The notes under the pieces are model-generated. The model saw only the letters and a program-made list of their open reading frames with translations. It searched no databases and was not told the origin of the DNA. A program made the translations under genes and the position numbers. Shown here piece by piece: positions 48,327-56,490 of a DNA stretch of 64,000 nucleotides. The number at the start of each line of letters is the position of its first letter. Positions within the stretch are counted from its first letter, which is position 1. The stretch lies in the NCBI RefSeq assembly GCF_011761985.1, contig NZ_JAASQT010000001.1:434001-498000 (forward strand), written 5' to 3'. The stretch comes from Brevundimonas terrae (GTDB lineage: Bacteria > Pseudomonadota > Alphaproteobacteria > Caulobacterales > Caulobacteraceae).

Positions 48327-48677
48327 ATGAGTGCCGACTATCTGGCTATTTTCACCAGCGACAAGACCGGTCCCAAATGGCGGGCATGGCGCGCGATGAG
48401 CGAGGCCGAGCAGGCCGAAACGGCGCGTATCGGCGTTGCCGCCGTGGCGGCATGGGAAGAGGCCCATCGTGACGCCATCGTCTATAAGGGCGGCCCGCTG
48501 GGCCCGACCAAGCGCATCGGTGACGACGGAGTTGTGACGGATGTGGTCAATCTGCTGACCGTTTTTATGGTCGTGCGCGCCGACAGCTTTGATGCCGCGG
48601 CAAGGCTGTTCGAGGACCACCCGCATATGAACCCCTTCCCCTGCGACGGTGTGGAGGTGATGCCGGTTTTGGGGTGA
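48327..48677 (+). CDS. YCII-related domain protein
   Basis: A 116-residue cytoplasmic protein starting from an ATG behind ACAGGAGG. The pattern of an N-terminal strand (DYLAIFTSD), an acidic middle (KWRAWRAMSEAEQAETARIG), GGPLGPTKRIG, and a C-terminal FMVVRADSFDAAARLFEDHPHMNPFPCDGVEVMPV fits the YCII/DGPF ferredoxin-like family. YCII proteins are small possible enzymes of unknown substrate. It lies in the accessory-looking segment and is followed by the GIY-YIG element. Confidence 0.8.
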   Translation: MSADYLAIFTSDKTGPKWRAWRAMSEAEQAETARIGVAAVAAWEEAHRDAIVYKGGPLGPTKRIGDDGVVTDVVNLLTVFMVVRADSFDAAARLFEDHPHMNPFPCDGVEVMPVLG

Positions 48678-48727
48678 GGTTTGGACGGTATCGCATGGTG
48701 ACGCAGTTTTCGCGCTGACGCGCGCCG

Positions 48728-48774
48728 CTGGCTCCCCGATCTGCGCCGCCAAGGCGGCTTGTCGGAGGATGACG
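48728..48774 (-). repeat. Palindromic repeat copy L, left of the GIY-YIG gene
   Basis: Read on the minus strand it begins CGTCATCCTCCGAC, has a central GCCGCC-TT-GGCGGC hairpin and ends AGATCGGGGAGCCAG. Both ends match copy R1 at 49151-49191 (13/14, and 15-16 positions with one gap and one mismatch), in opposite orientation. It ends 5 bp from the nuclease stop codon. Confidence 0.75.
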
Positions 48775-48779
48775 TTAGG

Positions 48780-49121
48780 TTAGTCGGTTGGGGTTGGGGG
48801 TGACCATGCGGGGTCATGGGTGGGGTACCAGTCGGCGGCGAGGTCGTGCCAATCGGGGTTCTCGCGCTCGATGAGGGCGAGTTTCCATGCGCGGAGCCAT
48901 TTCTTGATGCGGCATTCGCGGTGGATGGCTTGGGCGATCAAGGCGTGGTGTTCGAACCAGACGAGGTTGATGCAGTCGTAGGTGTCTGTGAAGCCGGTGA
49001 GGCTGTGGGACTTGTGCTGCCAGACGCGGGCCGGAAGGTTCGAGGTGGAGCCGGTGTAGAGAGTGCCGTTTCGTTCGCTGGCCATGATGTAGGTGGCGAT
49101 GAAGGGGCGGCGCGGGTCCAT
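48780..49121 (-). CDS. Single-domain GIY-YIG nuclease
   Basis: A 113-residue protein made almost entirely of one GIY-YIG domain. Expected active-site residues are visible: Tyr11 (ATYIMAS), Tyr22 in LYTGSTS, Arg32 and His36 (ARVWQHK), Glu69 (HRECRIKKW) and Asn88 (ENPDW). A proline-rich tail (THDPAWSPPTPTD) ends it. Relatives in alphaproteobacteria are commonly annotated as UvrC-like or UPF0213 proteins and can occur in several copies per genome. It lies between inverted palindromic repeats, which hints at a mobile or repeat-processing role. Its codon and base usage looks more G-rich and irregular than its neighbours. Confidence 0.88.
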   Translation of the reverse strand: MDPRRPFIATYIMASERNGTLYTGSTSNLPARVWQHKSHSLTGFTDTYDCINLVWFEHHALIAQAIHRECRIKKWLRAWKLALIERENPDWHDLAADWYPTHDPAWSPPTPTD

Positions 49122-49150
49122 AGTGTGACGCTATCGCTCATTTCGGTTTT

Positions 49151-49191
49151 CGTCATCCTTCGACGAAGCGTAGCGAGATCGGGGGATCCAG
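49151..49191 (+). repeat. Palindromic repeat copy R1, right of the GIY-YIG gene
   Basis: Starts CGTCATCCTTCGAC and ends AGATCGGGGGATCCAG, with a short different middle (GAAGCGTAGCG). It is the inverted partner of copy L across the nuclease gene and begins 29 bp upstream of the nuclease start. Confidence 0.75.
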
Positions 49192-49216
49192 AAATGTGCA
49201 GGTGGGTGCGCGGGTA

Positions 49217-49248
49217 TCTGGATCCTCCGGTCAAGCCGGAGGATGACG
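49217..49248 (-). repeat. Palindromic repeat copy R2
   Basis: Minus-strand reading CGTCATCCTCCGG-CTTGA-CCGGAGGATCCAGA: a 9-bp perfect stem ATCCTCCGG/CCGGAGGAT around a 5-nt loop. It faces copy R1, so that GTCATCC/GGATGAC and GGATCCAGA/TCTGGATCC form concentric inverted pairs over 49152-49247. Confidence 0.75.
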
Positions 49249-49272
49249 GAGAACGAAGGCTGGTACGAAAGA

Positions 49273-49301
49273 AAAAGGGCGGCCTGTGGGGCCGCCCTTT
49301 T
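49273..49301 (-). terminator. Intrinsic terminator of clpB
   Basis: A perfect 12-bp stem (AAAAGGGCGGCC / GGCCGCCCTTTT) with a 5-nt loop, immediately after the clpB stop on the minus strand and followed there by TCTTTCG. Confidence 0.85.
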
Positions 49302-49304
49302 GGG

Positions 49305-51893
49305 TTAGTGGACTTGGGGTTTGCCGATGACGAGGCCGTCTTCGCCGGCGGTGACGTGGACGACACTGCCGTCCTCGAACTCGCCTTGCAGGAGTTTACG
49401 GGCCATGGGGTCGACCAGTTGTTTCTGGATGACCCGTTTCAGCGGGCGGGCGCCATAGACGGGGTCGTAGCCCTTGTCGGCGAGCCAGCTGAGGGCGCTG
49501 TCGTCGAGGTCCAGAGACAGGCGGCGTTCGGCCATGAGGGCTTCGAGGCGCTTGAGCTGGATGCGGACAATGCCGCCCATCTGTTCGCGGCCGAGGCGTT
49601 TGAACAGGATGATCTCGTCGATGCGGTTCAGGAATTCGGGACGGAAGTGGCTGCGGACAGAGCCCATGACCAGTTCGCGTACATCCTCGACATCGTCGCC
49701 CTCGCCTTGGTTGGCAAGGAATTCGGACCCCATATTGGAGGTCATGATGATGAGGGTGTTCTTGAAGTCGATCGTGCGGCCCTGACCGTCGGTCAGGCGA
49801 CCGTCGTCCAAGACTTGCAACAGGATGTTGAACACATCGGGGTGGGCCTTTTCGACCTCGTCGAACAGGATGACCTGATACGGGCGACGGCGAACGGCCT
49901 CGGTGAGGGCACCGCCTTCATCGTAACCGACATAGCCCGGAGGCGCGCCGATCAGGCGGCTGACCGAGTGTTTTTCCATATATTCGGACATGTCGATGCG
50001 CGTGATGGCGCTGTCGTCATCGAACAGGAACTCGGCCAGAGCCTTGGTCAGCTCGGTCTTGCCCACGCCCGTCGGGCCGAGGAACAGGAAGGAGCCGATG
50101 GGCTTGTTCGGGTCGTTCAGGCCCGCACGCGCACGGCGCACGGCATCGGACACGGCTTGTAGAGCTGGTTCCTGACCCACGACGCGACCGCGCAGGGCGT
50201 CTTCCATGACGAGCAGTTTTTCGCGCTCGCCTTCCAGCATCTTGTCGACAGGCACGCCGGTCCAGCGCGACACCACCGCCGCGATCTGTTCGGCATCGAC
50301 CACCTCGGCCGCGAGGGTCGAGGCTTTTTCTTCCTCGTTCGCCTGTGCTTCTTCGAGCTGGCGTTCCAGTTGCGGGATCTGGCCGTAAGCGATTTCAGAC
50401 GCGCGGGCGAGATCACCCGAACGCTGGGCATTGGTCAGTTCCAGACGCAGGCGGTCCAGCGTTTCGCGCAGTTGGGCGGACTGGCCGACCTTGTCCTTGG
50501 CGGCGCGCCATTGCGAGGTCATGTCGTCGGACTGGGCCTCGAGGTCGATGATCTCGTCTTCCAGTTTTTCGAGGCGATGGCGCGAGGCGTCGTCGTCCTC
50601 TTTTTTGAGGGCTTCGCGCTCGATCTTGAGCTGAACCAGACGGCGGTCGATTTCATCCAGAGCCTCGGGCTTGGAATCCACGGCCATACGCACGCGCGAC
50701 GCGGCTTCATCGACGAGGTCGATGGCCTTATCGGGCAGGAAGCGGTCGGTGATGTAGCGGTTCGACAAGGTGGCGGCGGCCACGATGGCGCTGTCGGAGA
50801 TACGCACGCCGTGGTGGACTTCGTATTTTTCCTTCAGGCCGCGCAGGATCGAGACGGTGTCTTCGACCGTCGGTTCGCTGACCATGACCGGCTGGAAGCG
50901 ACGGGCAAGGGCCGCGTCTTTTTCAACGTGCTTGCGGTATTCGTCCAGCGTGGTGGCGCCGACGCAGTGAAGCTCGCCACGGGCCAGAGCAGGCTTGAGC
51001 AGATTCGACGCGTCCATCGCGCCATCGCCCTTGCCCGCGCCAACCAGCGTGTGCATTTCGTCGATGAAGAGGATGATCTGGCCCTCGGCGGCACCGACCT
51101 CGTTGAGGACCGCTTTCAGGCGTTCCTCGAACTCGCCACGGTATTTGGCACCAGCGATCAGCGCGCCCATGTCGAGCGACAGGACACGTTTGTCTTTCAG
51201 GCTTTCGGGCACATCGCCATTGACGATGCGCTGGGCCAGACCTTCTACAATGGCGGTCTTGCCCACGCCCGGTTCACCGATGAGGACGGGGTTGTTCTTG
51301 GTACGGCGGGCAAGGACTTGGATCGTGCGCCGGATTTCTTCGTCGCGGCCGATGACCGGATCGACCTTGCCGTCGGACGCGGCCAGAGTCAGGTCGCGGG
51401 CATAGCGTTTGAGCGCGTCATAGCCGTCTTCGGCACTGGCGCTGTCGGCGGTTTGACCCTTGCGGATTTCATTGATGGCAGCGTCCATCTTGGCGGGGGT
51501 CACGCCCACGCCTTTCAGGACAGCGGCGGCCACACCGCCCTCGCGGGCCAGAGCGGCAAGAATACGCTCGGTCGTGACGAAGGCGTCACCGGCGGCCTTG
51601 GCATCGTCCTCGGCCTTGGCGAAGACGCGGGCGGTGTCGCCATCCATGTAGAGCTGGCCGGAGCCGCCCGAGACTTGAGCGCGTTTTTTGAGCGCCGTTT
51701 CGGTGTCGGTTACGGCCTTGGCGGGATCGCCACCGGCTTGGGTAATCAGATTGCGGGCAAGGCCGTCACGCTCTTCCAGCAACACCTTGAGGATGTGCTC
51801 GGGAGCAAATTGCTGGTGGCGGCGGGCCAGTGCCAGAGACTGGGCCGACTGGATCGCCTGTTTGGCGCGGTCGGAATAGAGTTCGATATTCAT
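49305..51893 (-). CDS. clpB: ATP-dependent disaggregase ClpB
   Basis: Hsp100 chaperone of 862 residues that dissolves protein aggregates with DnaK. It shows the N-domain ([20 protein letters not shown]), first AAA+ module with Walker A GEPGVGKT and DEMHTLVG, the coiled-coil M-domain (about 400-530, rich in Glu/Arg), and the second AAA+ module with [14 protein letters not shown] and [22 protein letters not shown]. No ClpP-binding loop is expected in ClpB. It is monocistronic. The 130 bp upstream is the likely heat-shock promoter region, but I cannot match a clean RpoH consensus. Confidence 0.97.
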   Translation of the reverse strand: MNIELYSDRAKQAIQSAQSLALARRHQQFAPEHILKVLLEERDGLARNLITQAGGDPAKAVTDTETALKKRAQVSGGSGQLYMDGDTARVFAKAEDDAKAAGDAFVTTERILAALAREGGVAAAVLKGVGVTPAKMDAAINEIRKGQTADSASAEDGYDALKRYARDLTLAASDGKVDPVIGRDEEIRRTIQVLARRTKNNPVLIGEPGVGKTAIVEGLAQRIVNGDVPESLKDKRVLSLDMGALIAGAKYRGEFEERLKAVLNEVGAAEGQIILFIDEMHTLVGAGKGDGAMDASNLLKPALARGELHCVGATTLDEYRKHVEKDAALARRFQPVMVSEPTVEDTVSILRGLKEKYEVHHGVRISDSAIVAAATLSNRYITDRFLPDKAIDLVDEAASRVRMAVDSKPEALDEIDRRLVQLKIEREALKKEDDDASRHRLEKLEDEIIDLEAQSDDMTSQWRAAKDKVGQSAQLRETLDRLRLELTNAQRSGDLARASEIAYGQIPQLERQLEEAQANEEEKASTLAAEVVDAEQIAAVVSRWTGVPVDKMLEGEREKLLVMEDALRGRVVGQEPALQAVSDAVRRARAGLNDPNKPIGSFLFLGPTGVGKTELTKALAEFLFDDDSAITRIDMSEYMEKHSVSRLIGAPPGYVGYDEGGALTEAVRRRPYQVILFDEVEKAHPDVFNILLQVLDDGRLTDGQGRTIDFKNTLIIMTSNMGSEFLANQGEGDDVEDVRELVMGSVRSHFRPEFLNRIDEIILFKRLGREQMGGIVRIQLKRLEALMAERRLSLDLDDSALSWLADKGYDPVYGARPLKRVIQKQLVDPMARKLLQGEFEDGSVVHVTAGEDGLVIGKPQVH

Positions 51894-52022
51894 ATGGGCA
51901 TCCCCTGAGAGGCGGATTTGGGGGTCGCGTCCTTCAGTTGAAGCAACGCAACCCCGATACCGATCAGTTGGGAATGCCGACGTTACCCCGCAAGGGGAAA
52001 CATCAACGAAATCAGCTCGTGT

Positions 52023-54257
52023 TTAGCTTCCGGTCGGGCCGCTCGAGAAGTCGAACTGCTCGGGCTGACGACGCGGGCTGGAGCCCAGCTGCCAGCTGAG
52101 GCCGATATAGAAGGCGCGCAGATTGATTTTCTGCTCGTTCAGCTCGCGGAAGGCGGGCGTGTCGTAGCGCACTGTATTGTCGAACGAGTTGAACAGGTCG
52201 CGGCCCGTGACGTTTAGCGACAGCTTGTCGGTCAGCTTGCGACGGTAGCCGAGATTGACCATGCCGCCCGCCTCGCGGGTGCCCTGGGCCAGCAGGCTCT
52301 CGCCCTGCCAGAAGCCGGTGAGCTGGATGAAGTCCTTGTCGTTCGGCTGCCAGTTCAGGCTGAGACGGCCACTGACCATGGTGCCTTCGCGGTCGCGTCC
52401 GCCCGCAATACCGGCAGCGTCGATCTTTTGCTGGAAGACATTGGCACTGGCCCCGTAGCGCAGGGTCGGGAGCAGACGCCCATTAGCGCTGAGTTCCAGA
52501 CCCAGATCGCTGCGCGAGCCGAGGTTTTCGGGACGGGTCAGGATGATGCCGTTGCCGATGTCGCTGGCGACGTCGGTGAAGGCCTTGTTGGTGTCGCGGT
52601 AATAGGCGGTCGCCTGATAGAAGGACTGGCCATGGCGCATCTGCCACATGGCCTCGAACGCGTCGGTTTCCTGCGGCTCCAGATCGGGATTGCCCGAGTT
52701 GCGGCGCATGGGGTCCTGATAGGACACGAACGGGTTCAACTGGGACAGTTGCGGGCGCTGGATGCGGCGCGAATAGCTGGCGCGCAGGGTCTGGGCCTCG
52801 GTTAGCTGGTATTGCAGGTGGCCGGTCGGATAGGCGCGGAAATAGTCCTGCGAAGCGGACAGACCACCGGTCAGGTCATCGATTTCAATCTCGGCCTGTT
52901 CCAGACGCAAACCCGCCTGTGCGGACAGTTTGGGGGTCAGGGCGCGCTCATAGGTCGAGTAGAGGGCGTGAACCGTCTGCGACCCTTCGAAACGGTTGCT
53001 GAGGCTGGGTACGAGAACAAGGCCGGCCTCGGAGGGGCCACGGCGGAACTGGGTGTCCTGATCGGGCGACGTATAGGTCAGCTCGTAGCCGAGGCGCAGT
53101 TTCTCGCCTTCGGCCATCGGGCGCACATAGGCACTGGTGAAACCGACAGTCTTGGTATCGACCGTGGTGTTCATGCGCTCATAGGTGTCGGGGCTTACCG
53201 GCTGGGCAAAGCGGGTATGCAACAGAAACTCGTTGTCATTGCCCTGTTTGTCATAGCGCACTTCATTGGACCATTCGTGGCCCTCGGTGTCGAAGCGGTG
53301 AAGCAAACGGGCGGTCGCGCCGATATTGTCGATGGTGATATTGCCGCCGGTCGACAGCGTATAGGCATTGGTCACATTGTCATTGGCATCACGGGTTTCA
53401 TAAAGGCCGCCATTACGCGGATCGATATCGAACACCATGGCACGGACTTCGCCGGTCAACTGGGTGCGGTCGGTCAGCTTGTATTCCGCCGAGAAGCGGC
53501 CAAAACCGCCCGACTGTTCGGTGTCCGAGCTCTGGTCGACTGTGGTGGTGCTAGTCACATTACCGGCAGCGTCCAGCAGTTCACGACGCGAGGGGAAGGT
53601 GAACTCGTTGGCATCCGAACGGTAGCTGAGGTCGCCTGAAAGGGTCAGCTTGTCTTTCTGGTACGAGCCACTGACACCGGTATTCCAGCGGCCATTGTCG
53701 CCCACATTCACACGGACAGAGCCGGTGGTCTGAACACCCGGACGCGGGGCGGTCGGTTTGGTGATCAGGTTGATGACGCCGCCACCGCCCTCGGGGCTAT
53801 AGGCCGCCGAAGGATTGGTCATCACCTCGATGCGCGCATATTGATCGGCAGGCAGTTGCTGGATGGCCTGTGCGCGGCCTTCGCCACTAAGGATGCCGGA
53901 CGGGCGGCCATCCACCAGAATGGTGACGCTGGAATTACCACGCAGCGAGACATTGCCCTGCGGGTCGACATCGACCGACGGAACATTGCGAAGGGCGTCG
54001 GCCAGCGAGCCGGTGGTCGCCTGAAGGTCGTTGGCGAGGATGTAGCTGATACTGTCGATCGAGGTGCGGATGCCGTTGGTCTGGGCGCTGACGACGACCT
54101 CTTCGACCTTGGCCGGTTCTTCCTGCGTGTCCTTGGATGGCGCAGGTGTCTGGGTCGGCGTTTGGGGTGGGGTCTGGGTGGAGCTTTGGGCCCAGGCCGG
54201 CGTGCTGATCGCAACGAGGGCGGCACCTGTGAGGAGCGTCGTTTTCAGGCGGTTCAT
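52023..54257 (-). CDS. TonB-dependent receptor, OMP_b-brl_3-type barrel
   Basis: An outer-membrane receptor of about 744 residues. The signal peptide MNRLKTTLLTGAALVAISTPAWA is followed by a Thr/Pro/Gln-rich spacer, a TonB-box-like EEVVVSAQ, a plug (SLADALRNVPSVDVDPQGNVSLRGNSSVTILVDGRP-type features, ending GGGGVINLITK) and a barrel of the outer-membrane beta-barrel 3 family. It does not end in a conserved Phe but in a polar tail (QFDFSSGPTGS). The substrate is unknown. A perfect palindrome sits 25-40 bp upstream of the start, suggesting repression by a regulator encoded elsewhere. Confidence 0.9.
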   Translation of the reverse strand: MNRLKTTLLTGAALVAISTPAWAQSSTQTPPQTPTQTPAPSKDTQEEPAKVEEVVVSAQTNGIRTSIDSISYILANDLQATTGSLADALRNVPSVDVDPQGNVSLRGNSSVTILVDGRPSGILSGEGRAQAIQQLPADQYARIEVMTNPSAAYSPEGGGGVINLITKPTAPRPGVQTTGSVRVNVGDNGRWNTGVSGSYQKDKLTLSGDLSYRSDANEFTFPSRRELLDAAGNVTSTTTVDQSSDTEQSGGFGRFSAEYKLTDRTQLTGEVRAMVFDIDPRNGGLYETRDANDNVTNAYTLSTGGNITIDNIGATARLLHRFDTEGHEWSNEVRYDKQGNDNEFLLHTRFAQPVSPDTYERMNTTVDTKTVGFTSAYVRPMAEGEKLRLGYELTYTSPDQDTQFRRGPSEAGLVLVPSLSNRFEGSQTVHALYSTYERALTPKLSAQAGLRLEQAEIEIDDLTGGLSASQDYFRAYPTGHLQYQLTEAQTLRASYSRRIQRPQLSQLNPFVSYQDPMRRNSGNPDLEPQETDAFEAMWQMRHGQSFYQATAYYRDTNKAFTDVASDIGNGIILTRPENLGSRSDLGLELSANGRLLPTLRYGASANVFQQKIDAAGIAGGRDREGTMVSGRLSLNWQPNDKDFIQLTGFWQGESLLAQGTREAGGMVNLGYRRKLTDKLSLNVTGRDLFNSFDNTVRYDTPAFRELNEQKINLRAFYIGLSWQLGSSPRRQPEQFDFSSGPTGS

Positions 54258-54281
54258 GATCGGTCTCGATGACAATAACTT

Positions 54282-54297
54282 GTAAAGCACGCTTTAC
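54282..54297. promoter_or_regulatory. 16-bp operator-like palindrome before TonB receptor
   Basis: GTAAAGC-AC-GCTTTAC, a perfect 7-bp inverted repeat with a 2-bp centre, located 25-40 bp upstream of the receptor ATG. The size and position fit a TetR- or MarR-type operator overlapping the core promoter. No such regulator gene is nearby. Assignment is inference. Confidence 0.5.
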
Positions 54298-54501
54298 TAC
54301 ATGGCCCATAGCCGTGAAAGTTACATCGAAGCAATGTTGTTTTATTTCATATCCTTACATGGATTTAATCTTGGCGAGCGGCCTGATAAATTTTCATAAC
54401 GCCGCATTTTCAATCTGTTGCAGCTTGACCAAATACCGTTCGGATAGTGGCAACATGCCGAAACAGGGGAACCCTGACACAAAAAAGCCGTTACCTCTGA
54501 C

Positions 54502-56409
54502 ATGCTTGCATCCATCAATGCCCGCACCTTTTGGGGTGCGAGTGCGATCATTGGCGTTTTGCTGTTGGTCACACTCATCATTCCGGACACCGCTGCCAGC
54601 GTGTTCGGATCGGCCCAGAACTGGACCATCGAAAATTTTGGCTGGTTTTATGTGACGGCAGTGGCCGTCTTTTTTGTTTTATTGCTGGTTATCGCCTTTG
54701 GTCCCATGGGGCGTTTGAAACTGGGACCGGACGATTCCGAACCGGATTTCCCGTTCCTGTCATGGGTGGCCATGCTGTTCGCGGCGGGCATGGGGATCGG
54801 CCTGATGTATTTCGGCGTGGCCGAGCCCGTTCAGCACTATGTCAATCCGCCCGATGTCACGCCCGAGACCATGGAAGCCGCGCGCGAGGCCATGGCCATC
54901 ACCTATACCCACTGGGGTTTCCACGGCTGGGCCATCTATGGTCTGGTGGGACTGGCGCTGGGATATTTCGCGCACCGCAAGGGTCTGCCTCTGGCCATGC
55001 GCTCGGCCTTCCATCCGCTGATCGGGGACCGCATCTATGGTCCCATCGGTGATCTGATCGACATCTTTGCGATTTGCGGCACCCTGTTCGGGATCGCCAC
55101 CTCGCTGGGACTGGGTGTCAGCCAGATTGTCAGCGGATTGAATGCCGTGTTCGGCCTGCCCGCAACGCCGTGGATGCAGGTGGTCCTGATTGTCGCGGTG
55201 GTGGGACTGGCCACGATTTCGGTGCTGTCGGGCGTCGGCAAGGGCGTGCGCCGCCTGTCGGAACTGAATCTGATTATGGCGGTCTGCCTGATGCTGTTCA
55301 TCATGCTGGCAGGGCCGACCCTGTTCCTGATCCGCGCCTATGTGCAGAATTTCGGTCTGTATCTGGATCACTTCATCGTCCGCAGCTTTACGCTTTATGC
55401 CTATGAGCCGCGCGCCTGGCTGGCGGACTGGACGCTGTTCTACTGGTCATGGTGGATCGCATGGTCACCGTTTGTCGGCCTGTTTATCGCGCGCATTTCA
55501 CGCGGGCGTTCGGTGCGTGAATTTGTCGTCAGCGTGCTGACCGTACCGACAGCCTTTACGTTCCTGTGGATGACCGTATTCGGCAACTCGGCCATGGCGC
55601 TGGATATGGGGATTTCCCAAGGTGCCATCTCGGACGCCGTACGGACCGATCTGTCGACCGCCCTGTTCCGCTTCCTCGACTATTTCCCGCTGTCGACCGT
55701 CACCTCCATCCTCGCCATTGCGCTGGTGATGGTGTTCTTTGTCACCTCGGCGGATTCCGGTGCGCTGATCTTGGCCAACCTGTCCTCGGCCCATAATGAC
55801 GAGGATGCCCCCGGCTGGATGCGGGTCTACTGGGCGGTATTGCTGGCTCTGGTTTCGTCGGCCCTGTTGCTGGCGGGCGGATTGTCGGCCTTGCAGACGG
55901 CCACTTTGCTGGCGGCCCTACCCTTTGGCATCATCCTGTTGCTGATGGGGGCCGGTCTGGTGCGCCAGATGAATGCCGACCTGCATGGCGAGGTGATCGA
56001 ACAGGCCGCGCCGCATCTGGGCGCACGTCTGCGCTTTATCTTTGCGCCGGCCAGCCGCGAACAGATTATCCGCCAGATCAACCAGACGGCCTGTCCGGCA
56101 CTGGAAGAGGTCTATGCCGCGCTCAGCGCCAATGCCGAGTTCGCCAATCTGGACCGGCAGGAGGACGAGATCACCCTGACCATCGACAATGAAAAGGGCA
56201 CCTCCTTCTTCTATCGCGTCGCCCCCCGTTCAAGGCCGCGCATCGCCCTGACGGCATCCGAGGCGCGTCAAAACCGTCGCCTGAACGAGTGGCGCATGGC
56301 CGCCAACAGCAGTGACGGCAAGCGCGCCCGCGACATTACCGGCTTTACCCGCGAACAGATTGTCTCGGATGTGCTGGAGCATCTGCAAAGATGGCGGGCG
56401 GCGCTGTAA
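54502..56409 (+). CDS. BCCT-family transporter (betaine/choline/carnitine type)
   Basis: An inner-membrane transporter of 635 residues for a quaternary-amine osmolyte or nutrient, driven by Na+ or H+. Twelve hydrophobic segments are visible. The BCCT signature tryptophan cluster FYWSWWIAWSPFVGLFIARISRGR (residues reported in part) and AGMGIGLMYFGVAEPVQHY match the family. A C-terminal cytoplasmic domain of ~130 residues, as in BetT, may set osmotic regulation. No bet genes are adjacent, so choline, betaine or another substrate cannot be chosen. The start ATG has no strong ribosome binding site. Confidence 0.93.
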   Translation: MLASINARTFWGASAIIGVLLLVTLIIPDTAASVFGSAQNWTIENFGWFYVTAVAVFFVLLLVIAFGPMGRLKLGPDDSEPDFPFLSWVAMLFAAGMGIGLMYFGVAEPVQHYVNPPDVTPETMEAAREAMAITYTHWGFHGWAIYGLVGLALGYFAHRKGLPLAMRSAFHPLIGDRIYGPIGDLIDIFAICGTLFGIATSLGLGVSQIVSGLNAVFGLPATPWMQVVLIVAVVGLATISVLSGVGKGVRRLSELNLIMAVCLMLFIMLAGPTLFLIRAYVQNFGLYLDHFIVRSFTLYAYEPRAWLADWTLFYWSWWIAWSPFVGLFIARISRGRSVREFVVSVLTVPTAFTFLWMTVFGNSAMALDMGISQGAISDAVRTDLSTALFRFLDYFPLSTVTSILAIALVMVFFVTSADSGALILANLSSAHNDEDAPGWMRVYWAVLLALVSSALLLAGGLSALQTATLLAALPFGIILLLMGAGLVRQMNADLHGEVIEQAAPHLGARLRFIFAPASREQIIRQINQTACPALEEVYAALSANAEFANLDRQEDEITLTIDNEKGTSFFYRVAPRSRPRIALTASEARQNRRLNEWRMAANSSDGKRARDITGFTREQIVSDVLEHLQRWRAAL

Positions 56410-56490
56410 GAGGCCAAACCGGCGTGCGCGATGCTGGCGCGGCAGCGGGAAGCAAGATAGCGTGGCCGCCGAGATTATACCGGAGCTGCC

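Larger units (their letters stand above)
48728..49191. mobile_element. Candidate GIY-YIG repeat element (inverted repeats around nuclease gene)
   Basis: A 464-bp unit: inverted repeat copy L (48728-48774), a 5-bp spacer, the GIY-YIG gene (48780-49121), a 29-bp spacer, and inverted repeat copy R1 (49151-49191). The GTCATCC ends face the gene and the CCAG ends face outward. The compact plan resembles minimal mobile units, but no target duplication is visible at the outer edges and movement is not shown. The assignment is inference from structure. Confidence 0.45.

Noticed and set aside
48176-48472. Small open frame starting with a hydrophobic stretch and a CAPCSAC cluster
   Set aside because: It has no ribosome binding site and its second half overlaps the well-supported YCII-like gene in another frame, becoming Arg/Gly-rich nonsense. 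Kept only as a note.
51894-52022. RpoH heat-shock promoter upstream of clpB
   Set aside because: Expected on biological grounds, but no pair of boxes with convincing match and spacing was visible by eye.
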